A stretch of 26,497 nt of DNA from contig JAFAGC010000109.1 in assembly GCA_023423065.1 (NCBI GenBank), positions 1-26,497 of the forward strand, given 5' to 3'. Shown here one piece after another: positions 22,701 to 26,497 of this stretch. Position 1 is the first letter of the stretch. Every line of letters begins with the position of its first letter. The notes under the pieces were generated by a model that was not told the origin of the DNA, did not search any database, and was given only the letters and a program-made list of their open reading frames with translations. This DNA is from Pseudomonadota bacterium (lineage in GTDB: Bacteria; Pseudomonadota; Gammaproteobacteria; Steroidobacterales; Steroidobacteraceae). Both the position numbers and the translations under genes were made by a program.

Positions 22701-23986
22701 GTACGCCTTCCCTCGACGCCACGGCAACCGGCCGCGCACTGATCACGCCCGGCTACCTGATCGCGACGATCCTGATCGTCGGGCTGTTCTTCATGTGGGG
22801 CGTCGCGAACAGCCTCAACGACGTTCTGATCCCGCAATTCCGCAAGGCCTTCCAGCTCGACGACTTCGCCTCGAGCCTGGTTCAGTCCGCGTTCTATTTC
22901 GGCTATTTCTGTTTCGCGATTCCCGCGTCGTTGTTCATGCGGCGCTTCGGTTATCGCGCCGCCGTATTGCTGGGGCTGGGACTCTACGGAGCCGGCGCGT
23001 TGATGTTCCTGCCGGCCGCCAACGCCAATCACTACTACGCGTTCCTCGGCGCGCTGTACGTCATCGCGAGCGGACTCGCGTTCCTCGAGACCTCGGCGAA
23101 TCCGCTGATCGCCGTGATGGGCCCGTCGAACAGCGCCGACCAGCGCCTGAATTTCGCGCAGACCTTCAACCCGGTCGGCACGATGATGGGCTCGTCCATC
23201 GGCGGCATGCTGATCTTCTCCGACGTGCACCACACGCCCGCCGAAATCGCCGCGATGACGCCGGCCGCGCTCGACGCGTTCCGCGCCGCGGAGCTCGCCG
23301 CGGTCAAACTACCCTACATGCTGATCGCCGCGCTGGTCATCGGCTGGGCGGTGCTCGTGGCCTGCGTGAAGTTTCCGCCGGTCGACGAGCCGCGCGACGG
23401 CGGTGCGCAGGCCGGCGGCTTCCGCGGCCTGCTCGCCTTCCCTCACTACTGGTTCGGCGTCCTGGCGCAATTCGCGTACGTCGGCGCGCAGGTCGGCGTG
23501 TGGAGTTTCCTGATCCGTTACACGCAGGTGAACTTCCCGGGAACGCTCGAGAAGGAGGCCCTGCACTGGCTGCCGATCTCGTTCGGCATCTTCTTCGCGG
23601 GCCGGATCATGGGCACCTTGCTGATGTCGCGCGTGAACGCCGAAAAGCTGCTGGCCGCCTTCGCGGCCATCAACGTCGTGTTGTGCCTCGTGGCCGTCAC
23701 GGCCGGCGGCACGACCGGCCTCTACGCGCTGGTCGCGGCCAGCTTCTTCATGTCCATCATGTTCCCCACGATCTTCACGGTCAGCCTGCGCGGCCTCGGG
23801 CCGTACACGAAGTCAGGGTCGTCGTTCCTGGTCATGGCGATCATCGGCGGCGCGGTATTCACCGCGATCATGGGCTGGGTGTCGAGCAAGTCGTCGATCA
23901 ACCTGGCGTACGTCGTGCCGGCCGTCTGCTTCGCGGTCGTGTTCGCGTTCGCCCGGGCGTCGCGCCGTCCGGCGGCCTCGGCATGA
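22697..23986 (+). CDS. fucP: L-fucose:H+ symporter, FucP-type MFS permease
   Basis: A 429-aa inner-membrane sugar/proton symporter of the FHS branch of the major facilitator superfamily, with about 12 hydrophobic helices. Family signatures are FFMWGVANSLNDVLIPQFRK in helix 1, QSAFYFGYFCFAIPASLFMRRFGYR in helix 2 with its following loop, and ETSANPLIAVMGP plus FNPVGTMMGS in helices 4-5. The asparagine-rich helix 1 segment corresponds to the region of the E. coli FucP substrate and proton site. The next gene starts inside its stop (ATGA). FHS members also carry glucose/galactose; the fucose call leans on the downstream pathway genes. L-galactose or D-arabinose may also be taken up. Confidence 0.92.
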   Translation: MSTPSLDATATGRALITPGYLIATILIVGLFFMWGVANSLNDVLIPQFRKAFQLDDFASSLVQSAFYFGYFCFAIPASLFMRRFGYRAAVLLGLGLYGAGALMFLPAANANHYYAFLGALYVIASGLAFLETSANPLIAVMGPSNSADQRLNFAQTFNPVGTMMGSSIGGMLIFSDVHHTPAEIAAMTPAALDAFRAAELAAVKLPYMLIAALVIGWAVLVACVKFPPVDEPRDGGAQAGGFRGLLAFPHYWFGVLAQFAYVGAQVGVWSFLIRYTQVNFPGTLEKEALHWLPISFGIFFAGRIMGTLLMSRVNAEKLLAAFAAINVVLCLVAVTAGGTTGLYALVAASFFMSIMFPTIFTVSLRGLGPYTKSGSSFLVMAIIGGAVFTAIMGWVSSKSSINLAYVVPAVCFAVVFAFARASRRPAASA

Positions 23987-25008
23987 CTTCCCTGGCGCGC
24001 CGCGCGATCGGCCGCACGGACCTTGAGGTCAGCGCGCTCGGATTCGGCAGCGCTCCGCTCGGCAACCTGTACCGCGAGCTCGACGACGACCAGGCCCGCG
24101 AAGCGGTGCAGGAATCCCTCGCCGCCGGCGTGCGGTACTTCGATACCGCGCCGTTCTACGGCTTCGGCCTGAGCGAGCTGCGCCTCGGCGCGGCATTGCG
24201 TGGCGAGCAGCCGCCGCCCGTGATCTCCACCAAGGTGGGAAGAAAACTCGTGCCCACCGGCCCGCAAGACGCGAGCGTGGGGCGCGAAGGATATTTCTCC
24301 ACGCGCCCGTTCGCGCCGGTGTTCGACTACGGTTACGAATCGGTGATGCGCTCGCACGCCGAAAGCCTCGAACGGCTCGGCGCGAGCCGCGTGGACATCC
24401 TGCTGTGCCACGACATAGGCCGGCTCACGCACGGAGAGCAGCACGCGGCCCGCATGCGCGAATTCCTCGACGGCGGCTACCGCGCGATGCGCGAGCTGCG
24501 GGATTCCGGCCGGGTGCGCGCCGTCGGCATCGGCGTCAACGAGTGCGAGGTGTGCGTGGAGCTGCTTCGATCCTGCGAGTTCGACTGCATCCTGCTCGCG
24601 GGACGCTACACGCTGCTCGAGCAGCCGGCGCTCGCGGAACTGCTGCCGCTTTGTGCCGACCGCGGCGTGTCGATCGTCTGCGGCGGTCCGTTCAACTCGG
24701 GGATCCTCGCGGCGGGATCGCGCGCGGTCGCGCAGTCGCACTACAACTACTCCGCCGTGCCCCCAGCGGTGCTCGAACGCGTGCGCCTGCTCGAAGAGGC
24801 GTGCGCGGAATTCGCCGTGCCGCTCGCCGCGGCGGCCCTGCAGTTCCCGCTCGGACACCCGTCGGTCGCGAGCGTGGTCGCCGGCTGCGCGAGCGGCGCG
24901 GAGTCGCGCAATTGCGCGGCGATGTTCGCGCACCCGATCCCGCCGGAATTCTGGCGCAGCGTGCGCGAGCGTGGCCTCGTGGACACGCGCGCTCCACTGC
25001 CGGCATGA
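23983..25008 (+). CDS. Aldo/keto reductase, L-fucose (D-threo-aldose) 1-dehydrogenase type
   Basis: Oxidises L-fucose at C1 to the lactone using NAD(P); 341 aa. The AKR catalytic tetrad is present: Asp54 and Tyr59 (RYFDTAPFYGFGLSE), Lys84 (STKVGR) and His143 (LLCHDIGR). The N-terminus (MTSLARRAIGRTDLEVSALGFGSAPLGN) is typical of the aldose dehydrogenase branch. The ATG overlaps the fucP stop by four bases. Placement between a fucose permease and a fuconolactonase-type enzyme supports the function. Related enzymes also oxidise L-galactose and D-arabinose, so exact substrate preference cannot be read from sequence. Confidence 0.9.
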   Translation: MTSLARRAIGRTDLEVSALGFGSAPLGNLYRELDDDQAREAVQESLAAGVRYFDTAPFYGFGLSELRLGAALRGEQPPPVISTKVGRKLVPTGPQDASVGREGYFSTRPFAPVFDYGYESVMRSHAESLERLGASRVDILLCHDIGRLTHGEQHAARMREFLDGGYRAMRELRDSGRVRAVGIGVNECEVCVELLRSCEFDCILLAGRYTLLEQPALAELLPLCADRGVSIVCGGPFNSGILAAGSRAVAQSHYNYSAVPPAVLERVRLLEEACAEFAVPLAAAALQFPLGHPSVASVVAGCASGAESRNCAAMFAHPIPPEFWRSVRERGLVDTRAPLPA

Positions 25009-25829
25009 CCCGCGTGGACAGTCACCAGCACTTCTGGCGCCTCGATCGCGGCGACTACGGCTGGCTGTCGCCCGCGCTCGAGCCTATCTACCGGGACTTC
25101 CTGCCCGAACATCTCGCGCCGGCGATCGCACGCGCCGGGATCGGGCAGACGGTGCTCGTGCAGGCGGCGCCGACGGTGCCGGAGACGCACTACCTGCTGT
25201 CCCTCGCGCGCGACAACCCGTTCATCGCGGGCGTCGTCGGCTGGGTGAACTTCGAGGCCGCCAACGCGGCCGAGGTCATCGAGAATCTCGCGCTCGATGC
25301 GAAGCTTCTGGGCCTGCGCCCGATGATCCAGGACATCGCCGATACCGAGTGGATGCTGCGCGAGGATCTCGCGCCGGCGTTCGAAGCGATGATCGACCAG
25401 GGCCTCACGTTCGACGCGCTCGTGTTGCCGCGGCACCTGCCCGCGCTGCGCGAACTGATCGCGCGGTACCCCGACCTCGTGATGGTGCTCGATCACGGCG
25501 CCAAGCCGCCCATCGCGTTCGGCGACATCGCGGACTGGAAGAAGGAGATCTCGGCGCTGGCCCGCGAGACGCCGATCGTCTGCAAGCTGTCGGGCCTGGT
25601 CACCGAGGCACTCAGCGCGGATGCGGCCGTGTTGCGCGACAGCGTCGAACACCTGCTCGCGGAGTTCGGGCCGCGGCGCCTCATGTGGGGCAGCGACTGG
25701 CCCGTGTGCGAACTCGTCTGCTCGTACGATGACTGGCGAGGAACGACTGAAACGTTGCTCGCCGCGCTCACCGACGACGAGCGTGAATCCATCTACTCCG
25801 GCGTGGCACGATCGACCTATGGGATCTGA
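25005..25829 (+). CDS. Amidohydrolase-family L-fuconolactonase
   Basis: Hydrolyses L-fucono-lactone to L-fuconate; 274 aa, a single TIM-barrel domain of the amidohydrolase-2 (PF04909) group. Metal and catalytic residues visible are His7 and His9 (VDSHQHFWRL), His164 (LDHGAKPP) and Asp231 (MWGSDWPV). The DSHQHFWRLDRGDYGWL start is characteristic of the sugar-lactonase clade, including fuconolactonase and rhamnonolactonase relatives. Its ATG overlaps the aldo/keto reductase stop by four bases, and the following SDR starts 11 bases before its stop. Gene order makes it the second step of the pathway. Confidence 0.92.
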   Translation: MTRVDSHQHFWRLDRGDYGWLSPALEPIYRDFLPEHLAPAIARAGIGQTVLVQAAPTVPETHYLLSLARDNPFIAGVVGWVNFEAANAAEVIENLALDAKLLGLRPMIQDIADTEWMLREDLAPAFEAMIDQGLTFDALVLPRHLPALRELIARYPDLVMVLDHGAKPPIAFGDIADWKKEISALARETPIVCKLSGLVTEALSADAAVLRDSVEHLLAEFGPRRLMWGSDWPVCELVCSYDDWRGTTETLLAALTDDERESIYSGVARSTYGI

Positions 25830-26497
25830 ACGGCTGAAGGGCAAGACCGCGGTGGTCACCGCGGCGGGATCCGGCATCGGACGCGCGAGCGCCGAGGCCT
25901 TCGCGCACGCGGGCGCACGCGTGTTCGCGGTGGACATCGACGGCGATGCGCTGACGACGCTCGCGGGATGCGAAGGCCGCGCGCTCGACGTACGCGATCC
26001 GGCCGCCATCGCCTCGTTCGCGAAATCGGTGGGAAAGGTCGACGTGTTGTTCAACTGCGCGGGCATCGTGCCGAAGGGCACGGTGCTCACGGTCGATCCG
26101 GCGGACTGGAACGCGGCGTTCGAGCTCAACGTGACCGCGATGTTCCACATGATCCGCGCGTTGCTGCCGGCGATGGTCGCGGCGCGCGCCGGCTCGATCA
26201 TCAACATGTCTTCGGTCGCGAGTTCGATCACGGGCGTGCCGGATCGCTGCGCGTACGGCGCGACCAAGGCCGCGGTCATTGGACTGACCAAGTCTGTCGC
26301 CGCGGATTTCGTCGAACAGGGCATCCGCTGCAACGCGATCTGCCCCGGTACGGTCGACACGCCTTCGCTGCAGGCGCGGCTGCATTCGTACGGCGACTAC
26401 GCGAAGACCCGAGCGGAGTTCGAGGCGCGCCAGCCGATGGGGCGGTTCGGCAAGCCCGCGGAAATCGCTGCGCTCGCGCTGTATCTCGCGAGCGACG
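25819..26497 (+). CDS. SDR-family 2-keto-3-deoxy-L-fuconate dehydrogenase (3' end outside the window)
   Basis: A classical short-chain dehydrogenase, 226 codons visible, open at the right edge. The NAD motif is TAAGSGIGRA (14-23), with Asp39 and Asp41 after the second strand (VDID) pointing to NAD over NADP. NCAGIVPKG and Asn104 (ELNVTA) follow. The active site is Ser131/132 (NMSSVASS), Tyr146 and Lys150 (AYGATKAA), then NAICPGTVDTPSL. It is close in style to the BDH2/DHRS6-like group, to which the Xanthomonas 2-keto-3-deoxy-L-fuconate dehydrogenase belongs. It would oxidise that intermediate to 2,4-diketo-3-deoxy-L-fuconate. The ATG at 25819 overlaps the lactonase end by 11 bases. Missing in the window: fuconate dehydratase and the diketo-acid hydrolase. 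Confidence 0.9.
   Translation, partial: MGSERLKGKTAVVTAAGSGIGRASAEAFAHAGARVFAVDIDGDALTTLAGCEGRALDVRDPAAIASFAKSVGKVDVLFNCAGIVPKGTVLTVDPADWNAAFELNVTAMFHMIRALLPAMVAARAGSIINMSSVASSITGVPDRCAYGATKAAVIGLTKSVAADFVEQGIRCNAICPGTVDTPSLQARLHSYGDYAKTRAEFEARQPMGRFGKPAEIAALALYLASD

Noticed and set aside
24747..26360. 537-aa open frame on the minus strand opposite the fucose enzymes
   Set aside because: Shadow of three well-supported plus-strand genes (AKR, lactonase, SDR).
1..26497. CRISPR arrays, IS elements, prophage, tRNA or rRNA genes, toxin-antitoxin or defence systems
   Set aside because: No regularly spaced repeats, transposase or integrase motifs, tRNA-like folds or defence-gene domains were recognised. 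The accessory content is metabolic and signalling.

Overview
The window is a GC-rich, densely coded chromosomal segment of a Gram-negative bacterium. Apolipoprotein N-acyltransferase, two TonB-dependent receptors and several predicted lipoproteins all imply an outer membrane. The conserved miaB-ybeZ-ybeY-ybeX-lnt order, the ECF sigma/FecR/TonB-receptor set and the Xanthomonas-like L-fucose genes suggest a gammaproteobacterium near Xanthomonadales/Steroidobacterales. That placement is an inference from gene content only. No rRNA, tRNA, CRISPR array, IS element or prophage gene was found. No stretch above 300 bases lacks a gene.

Region 1 (1-7,735, all genes on the minus strand) is housekeeping. 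ssb has its own terminator. It is followed by a tightly packed run: miaB, phoH-like ybeZ, ybeY, CBS-domain ybeX/corC, lnt, then a Do/DegQ-family periplasmic protease that looks like a lipoprotein. The protease has a candidate sigma-E-type promoter in the 113-base gap after lnt, which favours its internal start codon.

Region 2 (7,736-14,031): a saccharopine-dehydrogenase-like Rossmann protein (plus strand) converges on and overlaps the end of a three-gene cell-surface signalling operon (minus strand) of ECF sigma factor, FecR-like anti-sigma and an STN-domain TonB-dependent transducer. A lipoprotein serine hydrolase of the beta-lactamase/class C fold is transcribed divergently from the sigma gene.

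Region 3 (14,041-18,677, minus strand): an Fe(II)/2-oxoglutarate PKHD-type hydroxylase (PiuC/YbiX type) lies directly downstream of a TonB-dependent siderophore receptor. Two Fur-box-like sites sit beside a TTGACA -35 element, so this looks like an iron-starvation operon. Upstream of it is zwf (glucose-6-phosphate dehydrogenase).

Region 4 (18,800-26,497) is the most interesting part. A large lipoprotein GH31 glycosidase carrying a PA14 insert, most like alpha-xylosidases, is divergent from an operon with overlapping genes. That operon encodes an IclR regulator, a FucP-type L-fucose:H+ symporter, an aldo/keto reductase (L-fucose 1-dehydrogenase type), an L-fuconolactonase-type amidohydrolase and a 2-keto-3-deoxy-L-fuconate dehydrogenase-type SDR cut by the window edge. 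Together these outline the non-phosphorylating L-fucose pathway. The pairing with a possible alpha-xylosidase suggests use of fucosylated xyloglucan or another fucose-bearing plant or algal glycan. Fuconate dehydratase and the final hydrolase are not in the window.
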